Shown: positions 16,817 to 25,844 of the stretch, piece after piece
Position numbering within the stretch: position 1 is the stretch's first letter
How the letters are laid out: each line of letters opens with the position of its first letter
DNA from: UBA4416 sp044238845
Lineage (GTDB): Bacteria; Bacteroidota; Bacteroidia; B-17B0; Aurantibacillaceae
Assembly: GCA_044238845.1 (NCBI GenBank)
Contig: JBIICN010000010.1
Location: forward strand, 1-64,000
Length of the DNA stretch: 64,000 nt
Reading direction: 5' to 3'
Notes under the pieces: model-generated
Seen by the model: only the letters and a program-made list of their open reading frames with translations
Databases searched by the model: none
What the model was told of the DNA's origin: nothing
Made by a program: the position numbers and the translations under genes

Positions 16817-17878
16817 TTATTTAAATACCTGAACAGTTGATTTATTTTTATTTACTAACTGTCCGCACGCAGCATCAATATCTTTTCCTCTACTTCTACG
16901 AACGTTTACAATCACTCCCCTACCTTCTAAATGACGAACAAATGCCTCTAAACGCTCTGGCGTTGTTTGTTTAAATTCGCCATCATCAATAGGATTGTAT
17001 TCGATGATATTTACTTTTGCAGTCGTTTTTTTACAAAAATCTCCTAATTCGCGAGCATCCTGAATACCATCATTAAAATCTTTAAATACGATATATTCAA
17101 ACGTTACACGCGAACCTGTTTTTTCATAAAAATAATTTAAAGCTTCTTCTAGATTATCTAATGAATTAGATTCGTTAATTGGCATAATATGATTTCGCTT
17201 CTCGTCATTAGCCGCATGTAAAGATAATGCTAAATTAAATTTCACTTGATCATCACCTAATTTCATAATCATTTTAGCTATACCAGCTGTACTAACCGTA
17301 ATTCGAGAAGGACTCATTCCTAATCCATCAGGCGATGTAATTCTATCTACCGAACGAATCATTTCTGCATAATTCAATAAAGGCTCACCCATGCCCATAT
17401 AAACAATATTGGTAAGCGTTTGATTGTATTTTGTTTCAGCTAAATTCTTTACTAAAGCAACTTGATCATAAATTTCATCCGCATTCAAATTACGTAGGCG
17501 CTTTAATTTACCTGTTGCGCAAAACTTACAAGTTAAGCTACATCCTACTTGAGATGAAATACAAGCTGTCATGCGAGTTTTAGTAGGAATTAATACACCT
17601 TCTACAACATTACCATCCGATAATTTCATAGCGCACTTAATAGTTTTGTCGCTACTCACTTGCATATCACTTATCTCAACTGCATTAATCGCAAAAGTTT
17701 CCTTCAACCAATCTCTCAATGGTTTTGACAAATTAGACATATCATCAAAATTATGCGCTGTTTTTTTCCAAAGCCACTCATAAATTTGTTTCGCACGAAA
17801 TTTAGGTTCTCCTTTTTCTTTGAGAATTTCTACTATCTGTGTTTCGCTTAATGCACGTATATCTTTTTTTGTTGACAT
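16817..17878 (-). CDS. rlmN: Dual-specificity 23S rRNA/tRNA adenine-C2 methyltransferase
   Basis: This radical SAM methyltransferase of 353 residues has the cluster motif CSLTCKFCATGK, the preceding ACISSQVG, the GMGEPLLNY motif, SLHAANDEKR, and the catalytic Cys in DAACGQL near the C-terminus. It methylates C2 of an adenine in 23S rRNA and in some tRNAs. A TTG four codons upstream also opens the frame, but it lies inside a TAACTTTG promoter box, so ATG 17878 is the better start and the mRNA would be nearly leaderless. lepB and the WbqC-like gene follow on the same strand. Confidence 0.95.
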   Translation of the reverse strand: MSTKKDIRALSETQIVEILKEKGEPKFRAKQIYEWLWKKTAHNFDDMSNLSKPLRDWLKETFAINAVEISDMQVSSDKTIKCAMKLSDGNVVEGVLIPTKTRMTACISSQVGCSLTCKFCATGKLKRLRNLNADEIYDQVALVKNLAETKYNQTLTNIVYMGMGEPLLNYAEMIRSVDRITSPDGLGMSPSRITVSTAGIAKMIMKLGDDQVKFNLALSLHAANDEKRNHIMPINESNSLDNLEEALNYFYEKTGSRVTFEYIVFKDFNDGIQDARELGDFCKKTTAKVNIIEYNPIDDGEFKQTTPERLEAFVRHLEGRGVIVNVRRSRGKDIDAACGQLVNKNKSTVQVFK

Positions 17879-17887
17879 CTTATTACG

Positions 17888-17895
17888 CAAAGTTA
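17888..17895 (-). promoter_or_regulatory. rlmN promoter -7 box (TAACTTTG)
   Basis: On the minus strand TAACTTTG is a full match to TAnnTTTG. It lies 9 nt before the chosen rlmN ATG and predicts a start of transcription within a few bases of that codon. It contains the competing TTG start, which is why that start is rejected. Confidence 0.5.
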
Positions 17896-17952
17896 TCTAT
17901 AAATACTGAAAAAGACACATCATTTTCGATGAATAAGTTCTTAAATTTGGAT

Positions 17953-19113
17953 ATGCGTTTTATAAGTGCCAGTAAAATTTTTTCAGGAAAAGAGTATTTA
18001 CCAGCTAATACAGTCTTAGTATTGAATGATAATGGACTTATAGAAGATATTACAATTAAAGAAAATGTTGAATCTAGCAATATCGAGCATTTTGAGGGTA
18101 TAATTACACCAGGCTTCATTAATACACATTGTCATTTAGAATTAAGCCATTTAAAAAACATCATTAAAAAATATACTGGGATTGTTGATTTTGGCTTAGC
18201 CATCATGAAACATCGAAATGAATTATCGATAGAATTACAGCATGAAGCCATGCGTTTAGCTGACAAAGAAATGCAAACACAAGGTATTGTGGCCGTTGGA
18301 GATATTAGTAATACGAGTAATTCTATTAAAACTAAACAAGAATCAAATTTATATTACCACACATTTGTAGAACTCATTGCCTTAAATCCAGAACGCGCTA
18401 ATTTAGTTTTTGATTCCGGAAAACAACTATTATCCGAATACACACAAGCACAATTGTCAGCATCTTTAGCGCCTCATGCCCCATATAGTGCTTCGTTAGA
18501 ATTAATAAAAAAAATAACGGACGATTGTCAACAATTAAATAAATCTACAAGTATTCATAATCAAGAAAGTAAGGCAGAGAATGAGTTTTTCAATTCTAAA
18601 TCTGGCGATTATTTGAGATTATACGAAACGATAAAGGTTTCGATTGATTATTTTAAAGCCACTAAAAAAAGTAGCTTAAAAACCATTATTTCTTCATTTA
18701 ATCAAAAAGTAAATACATTATTAGTTCATAATACTTTTACAAGCAAAGAAGATATTGAAAAAGCAAAAACAATCCATCAGCAATTATACTGGTGCTTATG
18801 TTCGAATGCCAATTTATATATCGAAAATACATTGCCAGATATTAATTTATTAGAATCTAGTAACTGCACCTTAACGATTGGAACTGATAGTTTAGCAAGT
18901 AATTCAGAGCTTTCTATTATCAATGAAATAAACACAATCTTAATACATCAACCACACATTTTAGTAGAAATATTGTTAAATGCAGCCACCTACAATGGGG
19001 CGAAATTTTTAGGAATTGAAAATCAATTTGGATTACTGGAAAAAAACAAGAAATGTGGAATTAATTTAATTGAAGGGCAAGCAGGAAATTATTCAGTAAA
19101 AAAACTAGCTTAA
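17953..19113 (+). CDS. Amidohydrolase-superfamily deaminase (COG0402-like); candidate aminodeoxyfutalosine deaminase
   Basis: The start is uncertain between ATG 17953 (MRFISASKIF) and ATG 17929; longer frames overlap rlmN. The roughly 386-residue protein has the metal motif NTHCHLE, HAPYS, the HNQES/ENEFF segment (metal His and catalytic Glu), VHNTF and the metal Asp in IGTDSLASNSEL. This order is typical of the chlorohydrolase/deaminase branch acting on aminated rings. Because mqnB, mqnC and mqnD are close and MqnB needs futalosine, this is a reasonable candidate for converting aminodeoxyfutalosine to futalosine, by inference. Guanine or SAH-type deamination remains possible. It overlaps the convergent SiaB-like gene by 9 nt. 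Confidence 0.8.
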   Translation: MRFISASKIFSGKEYLPANTVLVLNDNGLIEDITIKENVESSNIEHFEGIITPGFINTHCHLELSHLKNIIKKYTGIVDFGLAIMKHRNELSIELQHEAMRLADKEMQTQGIVAVGDISNTSNSIKTKQESNLYYHTFVELIALNPERANLVFDSGKQLLSEYTQAQLSASLAPHAPYSASLELIKKITDDCQQLNKSTSIHNQESKAENEFFNSKSGDYLRLYETIKVSIDYFKATKKSSLKTIISSFNQKVNTLLVHNTFTSKEDIEKAKTIHQQLYWCLCSNANLYIENTLPDINLLESSNCTLTIGTDSLASNSELSIINEINTILIHQPHILVEILLNAATYNGAKFLGIENQFGLLEKNKKCGINLIEGQAGNYSVKKLA

Positions 19114-19680
19114 ATTAACAGAAGATGTTAATGTAAATAAAGAGAATTCTTCATTTATTTTTTTGAAATCAACTTTTAACTTATTTCCACTCTTCATGCC
19201 AATGGTAATAAAACCAAGGCCGGCACCACCTTTATCACTAATCGTATTATTTTCTAAATGCTCTAAATAGTAAGCTTTTAAAGCTTTTTCATCATCAAAT
19301 GAATTGATGGTATTGATTTGTTTTTCTAATGCTGGGATAGAAGTATTAGCTACTAAATTTGACGAGATAACTTTTAGGTTAGCGCCATTCTTAACTAAAA
19401 TAAAAAAATTATGCTGTTCACCTTCCTTATTTTTTTGACCATGCAACAGCATGTTTTGTAAGGTCTCAACACTAATAAAGAAAATCTTTTTAATTGGGCC
19501 TTTTGCAATATCTAAAGAGGTAATTTTTTCTTCAACATTACCTTCTAAATTAGAAATAACACTTTGAGACAATTCTCCATAGTGAGAAACCAAAACGGTT
19601 TCATTTTGCTGGTGTTCATTAAGCATGTGCTCATAATGCTCCCTAACAAACTCTTTTTCGCTATGTGTATGTTCGCTCAA
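19105..19680 (-). CDS. SiaB-family (GHKL-like) protein kinase homologue
   Basis: The 191-residue cytoplasmic protein resembles SiaB: an N-box-like ETLQNMLLHGQ (about 73-83), a long central beta/alpha region and a glycine-rich ATP-lid motif DKGGAGLGFITI near 155-166. SiaB-type kinases act in partner-switching signalling with a STAS-like substrate; no partner lies beside it. The longest frame starts with TTG at 19680, 6 nt after the kinase stop; an ATG at 19626 (MLNEHQQNET) is the alternative. It is downstream of the deoxynucleoside kinase and converges on the amidohydrolase. Confidence 0.75.
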   Translation of the reverse strand: MSEHTHSEKEFVREHYEHMLNEHQQNETVLVSHYGELSQSVISNLEGNVEEKITSLDIAKGPIKKIFFISVETLQNMLLHGQKNKEGEQHNFFILVKNGANLKVISSNLVANTSIPALEKQINTINSFDDEKALKAYYLEHLENNTISDKGGAGLGFITIGMKSGNKLKVDFKKINEEFSLFTLTSSVNLS

Positions 19681-19686
19681 AATATT

Positions 19687-20304
19687 CTATTTAAATAGTC
19701 CGTTCACTTCTGCATCAATCATTCTGATTACTTTTCCCAAATCTTCTTTACTTTCAGAAAAATTAATCTCATCAATATCAACAATTAATAATTTACCACC
19801 CTCATATGTTGTAATCCAAGCTTCATATCTTTCATTTAGTCTTTTTAAATAATCTAAACGAATAGAATTTTCATAATCTCTGCCACGTTTTTGAATTTGT
19901 TTTACCAAAGTAGGAACGGACGCTCTTAAATAAATAATTAAATCTGGTGCTTTTACTAAACTATCCATTAATTTAAATAATGTAAAATAATTTTCGTAAT
20001 CGCGGGTTGTCATTAAACCCATTGCATGCAAATTTGGCGCAAAAATATAAGCATCTTCATAAATAGTTCTATCCTGAACTACTTTTTGTTTGCCTTGTCT
20101 GATTTCTTGAACCTGACCAAAACGAGAATTCAAGAAATATACTTGTAAATTGAATGACCAACGTTGCATATCATCGTAAAAATCATTCAAATAAGGGTTG
20201 TCATCAGCATCTTCATAATGCGGAGTCCATTTATAATGCTTTGCTAATAGTGACGTTAATGTTGTTTTTCCTGAACCGATATTACCGGCAATTGCTATAT
20301 GCAT
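19687..20304 (-). CDS. Deoxynucleoside kinase
   Basis: This 205-residue P-loop kinase has the Walker A GNIGSGKTT at residues 7-15, the substrate Glu in YEDADDNPYL, the DR motif in VVQDRTIYEDAYIF and the lid RGRDYENSIRLDYL. It phosphorylates deoxynucleosides for nucleotide salvage in the cytoplasm. The family covers dAK, dGK and dCK specificities, and I cannot tell which from sequence. It heads a two-gene unit with the SiaB-like gene. Confidence 0.92.
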   Translation of the reverse strand: MHIAIAGNIGSGKTTLTSLLAKHYKWTPHYEDADDNPYLNDFYDDMQRWSFNLQVYFLNSRFGQVQEIRQGKQKVVQDRTIYEDAYIFAPNLHAMGLMTTRDYENYFTLFKLMDSLVKAPDLIIYLRASVPTLVKQIQKRGRDYENSIRLDYLKRLNERYEAWITTYEGGKLLIVDIDEINFSESKEDLGKVIRMIDAEVNGLFK

Positions 20305-20410
20305 AAAATCTTCTTTCTAAAATATCTTCGGTTTATAATATACTAAGTTACAGTTTTCTATTATTATACAAAACTTTTTTGCGATTTTTTTTTAAATGTT
20401 AAAAAATCAA

Positions 20411-21637
20411 TTATTTTACAGAATTCAACTTTATACCTGAATTATATTTTGTCAGTATTAACTTAGTGTCATTAAAGGCTTCTAGCATTTTTTGTTGATG
20501 AGAACTATTTATAAAATTAGGTAATTTAGTAGAATCTGATGCCCATTGAGCTGGAAATAAAATATGCATTTTTTTTGCTCCATCTCCTCTATAAACCCAT
20601 GTTGGGAGATAATTAGCATCTTTAAAAGAGCATGTTTTCTTCGTGTAGTTTTTCTGTACTATCAGTTTTAAAATAACCCCTGCATCTGTATATCTCCAAT
20701 ATTGGTTCGACAAAAAATTACCTAAACTATAAGCTACAAAAGCTGTATCATTAATAGATTTAGAGTGCAATTTTTGAGTTGGTCCAATCATATGAGGATG
20801 TGCGCCAATTACTAATGAAGCACCTGCTTCTAATGCAAATTTGACGGCATCTTTTTGTGCTTGAGTAGGTTCTGTTACATTTTCCAAACCCATATGATAA
20901 AATACTAAAACAATATCAGCGCCTTTTTTCTTCGCTATTTTAACAGCATCAACTATTCCTGCCGAATCAATCACATTCAACATATACTTGTGATCTGAAC
21001 TTGGGTAAGCGCCATTAGTGCCATAGGTATAATTTAAAATTCCCAACTTCACACCTTTAACATTTACAATCCTAATAGAGTCGTGATCTTTTTGATTCAA
21101 ATACGTTCCTGCATAACCTAATCCATGTTTTTTGATTACATCTATTGTTCTTAATAATCCAGCTTCACGGGTATCCATACTATGATTATTAGCAGTTACT
21201 AAAAAATCAAAACCTGTGTTTTTAAGGGCTGTACAATACGCATCAGGACTATTAAATGCTGGATAACCTGCGTAAGGTTGAGAGGTTCCGGCAAAGGTTG
21301 TTTCTAAATTGCCTATAGTTATATCTGCATCTTGCAAATATGGCTTTATGTATTCAAAACTTGGGTTAAAATCGTACTCACCATTACTCAATTTTGCATT
21401 ATTAGTTTGTGGTAAATGACACATTAAATCGCCAACCAAATTGATTGATATTTCAGAAATAGAATCAGCTGGTGGGGGTAAATAAGTAATTATTTTAGTC
21501 GCTGGATAATCTTTAACTGTTTCAACAACTTCTATACTCTGTTCTACCTTAACAACTGTCTTTTCGCTAGTTTTACATGTACTAAGCAAAAAAACAGTAA
21601 CAAGCATCACAACAAACACATAAAAAAAATTTAGCAT
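20411..21637 (-). CDS. CapA-family metallophosphatase-like lipoprotein
   Basis: The 408-residue protein has a lipoprotein signal with lipobox LLSTC (Cys21) and then the CapA/PGA_cap fold: LVGDLMCHLPQ near 85, GNLETTFAG, TANNHSMDTRE, VFYHMGLENV, GAHPHMIGPTQ and YSLGNFLSNQ. These are the metal-binding boxes of calcineurin-like CapA proteins. Family members are linked to poly-gamma-glutamate capsule, but no capB or capC is here, so the substrate is unknown. It is the last gene of a tight operon (PAP2-like, epimerase, CapA), starting 1 nt after the epimerase stop. Confidence 0.88.
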   Translation of the reverse strand: MLNFFYVFVVMLVTVFLLSTCKTSEKTVVKVEQSIEVVETVKDYPATKIITYLPPPADSISEISINLVGDLMCHLPQTNNAKLSNGEYDFNPSFEYIKPYLQDADITIGNLETTFAGTSQPYAGYPAFNSPDAYCTALKNTGFDFLVTANNHSMDTREAGLLRTIDVIKKHGLGYAGTYLNQKDHDSIRIVNVKGVKLGILNYTYGTNGAYPSSDHKYMLNVIDSAGIVDAVKIAKKKGADIVLVFYHMGLENVTEPTQAQKDAVKFALEAGASLVIGAHPHMIGPTQKLHSKSINDTAFVAYSLGNFLSNQYWRYTDAGVILKLIVQKNYTKKTCSFKDANYLPTWVYRGDGAKKMHILFPAQWASDSTKLPNFINSSHQQKMLEAFNDTKLILTKYNSGIKLNSVK

Positions 21638-21638
21638 T

Positions 21639-22655
21639 TCATTTATTTTTTAAATCATTTAAATAAGCATCGCATGCAAACTGAACTGTGTTTTGCAAAG
21701 AAATAAATTGATAGCTGAGCGTTTCTTTGACCCTGCTATTATTGTAAGAATTATTATCTATGCAAGCATTAATCGTTTCATTTGTTATTAGTTGCTCTTT
21801 ACTAGTAATGAAAGCTCTTATTTTATCTATCCATTTTCCTAATGTTAACAAAAACTTCCCTGCTTCAATACTTGGTTCTTTTTTTCCTAAAGCGATATGA
21901 ACCTGTGATAAAATTTCTTTAAACGAATAATTATTTTCAATCAAAACAAAACGTTTACTAAATTCCTTTTTTTCGGTTAATTGAATCATACAAGATGCTA
22001 CATCTCTAGCGTCAATAGTTGCACTGGAACCATTTGTATAAAAAGGATTTCCATTGTAACATGTTTCAATTAATTTACCAGAACTCTGATGCCAAAAACC
22101 AGGACCTAGAATAATGCCCGGATTTACAATGACTGCATTTAACCCCTCTTCGGTTCCTCGCCAAACTTCACGTTCTCCATTATATTTACTAATAGCATAA
22201 TCGCTAGCACTAGGTGATGATTTCCAATAAACAGATTCATCAATGTTTTTAGTAATATCAGGATTTTGTAAGGTTGCAATTGAACTTACATGACATAATG
22301 CTTTAATATTTTTTTCTAAACAAGCATTCACCATATTAGCGGTGCCTTCCGAATTAATGCGATGTATTTGTTTATTATCCTTTGAATTAAAAGACACAAA
22401 TCCAGCACAATGGTATACAGTTTCTATTCCTACTAGTGCATCTAATAAAGAATAGATATCACATACGTCTGCATCTACCCATTTAATTTTATTAAATAAA
22501 ATATCAGCGTCAGAAGTATAATAGGAAAACAGTTGTTTGGTTTTTAAAATATCACTTCCTTGTCGTTTAATAGCCACAACAGATTTATTTTGTTGCAATA
22601 GTTGCAAAGCTACATGCGCTCCTACCAATCCTGTTGCTCCAGTTATTAAATTCAT
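21639..22655 (-). CDS. NAD-dependent epimerase/dehydratase (extended SDR)
   Basis: The ATG at 22655 (MNLITGATGLVGAH) gives 338 residues; the longer frame reaches into the PAP2-like gene and is rejected. It has the Rossmann motif TGATGLVG at 5-12, a conserved YHCAGFVSF stretch, the catalytic Tyr/Lys in DYAISKYNGE, and NPGIILGPG. It resembles 3-beta-HSD or dihydroflavonol reductase-like SDRs rather than a clear sugar epimerase. The substrate is unknown. It is in an operon with a PAP2-like membrane protein and a CapA lipoprotein, suggesting a lipid or envelope role. Confidence 0.87.
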   Translation of the reverse strand: MNLITGATGLVGAHVALQLLQQNKSVVAIKRQGSDILKTKQLFSYYTSDADILFNKIKWVDADVCDIYSLLDALVGIETVYHCAGFVSFNSKDNKQIHRINSEGTANMVNACLEKNIKALCHVSSIATLQNPDITKNIDESVYWKSSPSASDYAISKYNGEREVWRGTEEGLNAVIVNPGIILGPGFWHQSSGKLIETCYNGNPFYTNGSSATIDARDVASCMIQLTEKKEFSKRFVLIENNYSFKEILSQVHIALGKKEPSIEAGKFLLTLGKWIDKIRAFITSKEQLITNETINACIDNNSYNNSRVKETLSYQFISLQNTVQFACDAYLNDLKNK

Positions 22656-22669
22656 AAGTGATGTTATTT

Positions 22670-23302
22670 CTAAACAAATGTAAGACTTTGTGCTAGAAAA
22701 AATAAAGAAAACTGAACTAAACAACCAAATACAAAACCAGCATAAACCTGATTAGGTGTATGCGCATTTAATTGTAAACGAGCAAAACCAATACATCCTG
22801 CTACCAATAAACAAATAGAAAGTACTGCTAAAAGAGGCATTTGCATAAAAAAACTAATCGCTATCAAAACCCCTGTTAAGCCTCCAACTCCAATCATATG
22901 CGCACTAATTTGCCACCATACATTAATAATAGCTGCACATAAAATACATAACCCAGCGCCGAAAATAAATAACTTAATAGCGGGCCAAATATTAAAATCG
23001 TAAATCATATAAAACAATCCAAAATAGCATAAAGATGTCATAATTAAAGGAAATGTTCGCTCTTTACGGTTTTCTATTTTTAAAGAGGATACGTAATTTA
23101 ATTTATATAAAATTAGAAGATTTAATGCTGGAAGTAAAAAAGTAAAAGCAAATACGGTTAAGGTTAATACCAACTTTAATTTTAATGGAGTAAAAACGTA
23201 ATAAATTGAATTAGTTAGTCCAAAAAACACAATTAAACATCCATAAGTAGCCATCAATAATGGATGAAATAAAGTTGATATAAAATGAGCAACGTTCTTC
23301 AT
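22670..23302 (-). CDS. PAP2-like integral membrane protein
   Basis: The ATG at 23302 (MKNVAHFIST) gives 210 residues with about six membrane helices. Degenerate PAP2 phosphatase motifs are visible: ENRKERTFP (for KxxxxxxRP), SAHMIG (for PSGH) and ARLQLNAHTPNQVYAG (for SRxxxxxHxxxDxxxG). The two His are kept but the Asp after the second is Gln, so activity is uncertain. Lipid phosphate or undecaprenyl pyrophosphate handling is a family-based guess. It is the first gene of the operon with the epimerase and CapA-like protein. Confidence 0.75.
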   Translation of the reverse strand: MKNVAHFISTLFHPLLMATYGCLIVFFGLTNSIYYVFTPLKLKLVLTLTVFAFTFLLPALNLLILYKLNYVSSLKIENRKERTFPLIMTSLCYFGLFYMIYDFNIWPAIKLFIFGAGLCILCAAIINVWWQISAHMIGVGGLTGVLIAISFFMQMPLLAVLSICLLVAGCIGFARLQLNAHTPNQVYAGFVFGCLVQFSLFFLAQSLTFV

Positions 23303-23377
23303 AAATAATAAAATGCTAAAATACATTAAAAAAAAACGAGTTCAGGTAAGATAATAGTATATTTTAAAATCTATTGC

Positions 23378-23385
23378 TATTTTTG
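23378..23385 (+). promoter_or_regulatory. gldF promoter -7 box (TATTTTTG)
   Basis: TATTTTTG matches TAnnTTTG and sits 7 nt before the gldF ATG, predicting a leaderless or near-leaderless mRNA. No clear -33 TTTG is seen. Confidence 0.4.
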
Positions 23386-23392
23386 TTTCTGT

Positions 23393-24133
23393 ATGATTAC
23401 CTTATTAATTAAAGAAATACGAAGTTTTTTAAGTTCATTAATTGGCTATATTGCTATTGGTGTTTTTATTACAGGCATTGGAACTTTTATGTGGCTGGTT
23501 CCAACAGAAAGTGCCGGTTCTAATATATTGGAAAACGGGTTTGCTAATATCGATCCATTATTCATATTAGCGCCATGGGTTTATTTGTTTCTTATTCCTG
23601 CTATTACGATGCGAAGTTTTTCGGAAGAAAAGAAAACAGGCACCATCGAATTACTATTAACTCGCCCTCTAACAGAATTGCAAATTGTGTTAGCTAAATA
23701 TTTTGCTGGAGTTGTTTTAGTGATTGTATCCTTATTACCAACTTTAATATATTACTATTCTATACATCAATTAGGTTATCCCAAAGGGAATATCGACACT
23801 GGAGGCATGTGGGGTTCTTATGTTGGATTGCTGTTTTTAGGCGCGGGCTTTGTAGCCGTTGGCACATTTGCTTCTGCTATTTCAGAAAACCAAGTAATTG
23901 CTTTTATCATGGCCCTATTGCTTTGTTTTATTACTTATGTTGGCTTTGATTTCATTGCCTCTTCAGGCGTATTTGGCAAATATGATGCCTTTGTAAAAGC
24001 ACTAGGGATGAATGATCATTATGTAAGTATGAGTCGCGGTGTAATTGACACGCGAGATGTGCTATATTTTGTGAGCATTATTACCTTATTTAATTTATTA
24101 TCAAAACTCGTTTTAGAAAGCAGAAAGTGGTAA
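23393..24133 (+). CDS. gldF: Gliding-motility ABC transporter permease GldF
   Basis: The 246-residue inner-membrane permease has about six helices. It has the ABC-2-type opening MITLLIKEIRSFLSSLIGYI and the typical loop MRSFSEEKKTGTIELLLTRPL after the second helix. With GldG and the ATPase GldA (not in this window) it forms a transporter required for gliding in Flavobacterium johnsoniae. Many non-gliding Bacteroidota keep the genes, so motility is not proved. The stop is 1 nt from the gldG start. Confidence 0.94.
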   Translation: MITLLIKEIRSFLSSLIGYIAIGVFITGIGTFMWLVPTESAGSNILENGFANIDPLFILAPWVYLFLIPAITMRSFSEEKKTGTIELLLTRPLTELQIVLAKYFAGVVLVIVSLLPTLIYYYSIHQLGYPKGNIDTGGMWGSYVGLLFLGAGFVAVGTFASAISENQVIAFIMALLLCFITYVGFDFIASSGVFGKYDAFVKALGMNDHYVSMSRGVIDTRDVLYFVSIITLFNLLSKLVLESRKW

Positions 24134-24134
24134 T

Positions 24135-25832
24135 ATGAATCAAAAAAAAATGATACGTAAAAGAAGAGATATAGCCATGCTTTTGGTTGTTCTCGCAATT
24201 GTTGTTCTTATAAACTTTGTAGGTGCATTTTTATTTAAACGATTTGACTTAACCTCAGAAAAACGATATACATTATCAGAATCATCTAGAAAACTATTAA
24301 AAAAATTAGATGATGTTGTTTATGTAAAAGTTTATTTGCAAGGTGATTTTAATCCAAATTTTACGCGTTTAAAAAATGAAACTAAAGAATTATTAGATGA
24401 ATTTAGAGCTTATTCAAACGGCAATTTAGAATATGAATTAATTAATCCATTAGATAATCCAAGTAAAGAAGAAACTGATAAAATTGAGAAACAACTCTAT
24501 GATAAAGGCATTATGCCTGAACAAATTGTAGATAGAAGTTCTCAAAAAGTATCAGAAACATTTATTTGGCCAGGAGCAATTATTACATACAAAGGAAAAG
24601 AAAGCGTTTGGCAAATTTATAAACGTCAGTTGGGTTTTGAAGCCGAACAAAGTATTAATAACTCTATTCAAGAAATGGAATATGGTTTAACAAACGCTAT
24701 TCGAAAAACAACCTTAATAAAAAAACCAGAAGTCCTATTTATTGAAGGACATGATGAATTAGATACAATTCGAGGGGCAGATTTTATGCGCTCGGTAGCC
24801 GAGTACTATAATGTATCAAGAGTTAATATTAATCATAAACTTTATGCTTTAAAAGGGGCCGATGCTATTGTTATTGCTCAACCTGACTCAATGTTTGACG
24901 AAAAAGATAAATATATTATTGATCAATTTATCATGCACGGTGGAAAAGCATTATGGCTTATTGACCCAGTTTATGTAAACAGAGATACATTAACAACTAG
25001 AGGGTTTTCACTTGGTTTTAAAAACGATTTAAACCTAGATGATATTTTATTTAAATACGGAGTTCGCTTAAATCCAGTTTTAGTTCAAGATCTACAATCG
25101 GCTCAAGTGCCAGTAAATGTAGGCTTTAAACAAGGCCAACCTGATTTTAAACCATTTTATTGGAATTATTACCCATTACTTTTACCATCATCAAATCATC
25201 CAATAGTTAAAAACTTAGATTTAATTAAAACAGAGTATATAGGAACGTTAGACACCGTTTATGCCAGAGATGTTACTAAAACAATTTTATTACAAACCTC
25301 TAGATATACAAAAACACAACCTACTCCAGTTCGTATTTTAGCCGCTCAGGTTAAACTTAAACCAAACGAAAGCCAGTATACAAATTCTTTTCAAAACGTT
25401 GCTTGTTTATTAGAAGGTGAGTTTGAATCGAATTACAAAAACCGAATTACATCTCGTATTTTACAAGATAGTATTTTTGATTTTAAAGCAAAAAGTTCTC
25501 CAACAAAAATGATTGTAGTTGCTGATGGAGATATTGCCAAAAACGAATTTCAAAGAGCTACAGGCATGATTTACCCTGTAGGTTACGATATGTATACTAA
25601 ACAGCAATTTGCTAATAAAACTTTTTTATTAAATTGTATGAATTATTTATTAGATGATGAAGGTTTATTACAATTGCGTTCTCGTGAAGTTAAATTAAGA
25701 TTATTAGATAAAAAGAAAACAGCAAATCAAACTACAAAATGGAAACTAACCAACGTTGGTTTACCATTAATTATAATACTATCTTTTGGATTAATTCAAT
25801 ATTACATTCGAAAGAAAAAATACAGCAAATAA
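24135..25832 (+). CDS. gldG: Gliding-motility-associated ABC transporter subunit GldG
   Basis: The 565-residue protein has an N-terminal membrane helix (about 14-33), a large periplasmic domain beginning FDLTSEKRYTLSESSRKLL, the DUF4350-like core EVLFIEGHDELD and GGKALWLIDPVY, and a C-terminal helix (about 540-557). It matches the GldG/Gldg_ABC_2 pattern and pairs with GldF. The length is normal. The next gene, a DUF4340 protein, begins 12 nt later and is commonly found beside gldG in the phylum. Confidence 0.93.
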   Translation: MNQKKMIRKRRDIAMLLVVLAIVVLINFVGAFLFKRFDLTSEKRYTLSESSRKLLKKLDDVVYVKVYLQGDFNPNFTRLKNETKELLDEFRAYSNGNLEYELINPLDNPSKEETDKIEKQLYDKGIMPEQIVDRSSQKVSETFIWPGAIITYKGKESVWQIYKRQLGFEAEQSINNSIQEMEYGLTNAIRKTTLIKKPEVLFIEGHDELDTIRGADFMRSVAEYYNVSRVNINHKLYALKGADAIVIAQPDSMFDEKDKYIIDQFIMHGGKALWLIDPVYVNRDTLTTRGFSLGFKNDLNLDDILFKYGVRLNPVLVQDLQSAQVPVNVGFKQGQPDFKPFYWNYYPLLLPSSNHPIVKNLDLIKTEYIGTLDTVYARDVTKTILLQTSRYTKTQPTPVRILAAQVKLKPNESQYTNSFQNVACLLEGEFESNYKNRITSRILQDSIFDFKAKSSPTKMIVVADGDIAKNEFQRATGMIYPVGYDMYTKQQFANKTFLLNCMNYLLDDEGLLQLRSREVKLRLLDKKKTANQTTKWKLTNVGLPLIIILSFGLIQYYIRKKKYSK

Positions 25833-25844
25833 ATTTTCACTGAA

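Noticed and set aside
17839..17928. N-terminal extension of the amidohydrolase into rlmN
   Set aside because: It overlaps the rlmN coding start and promoter, and the extra residues resemble no deaminase N-terminus.
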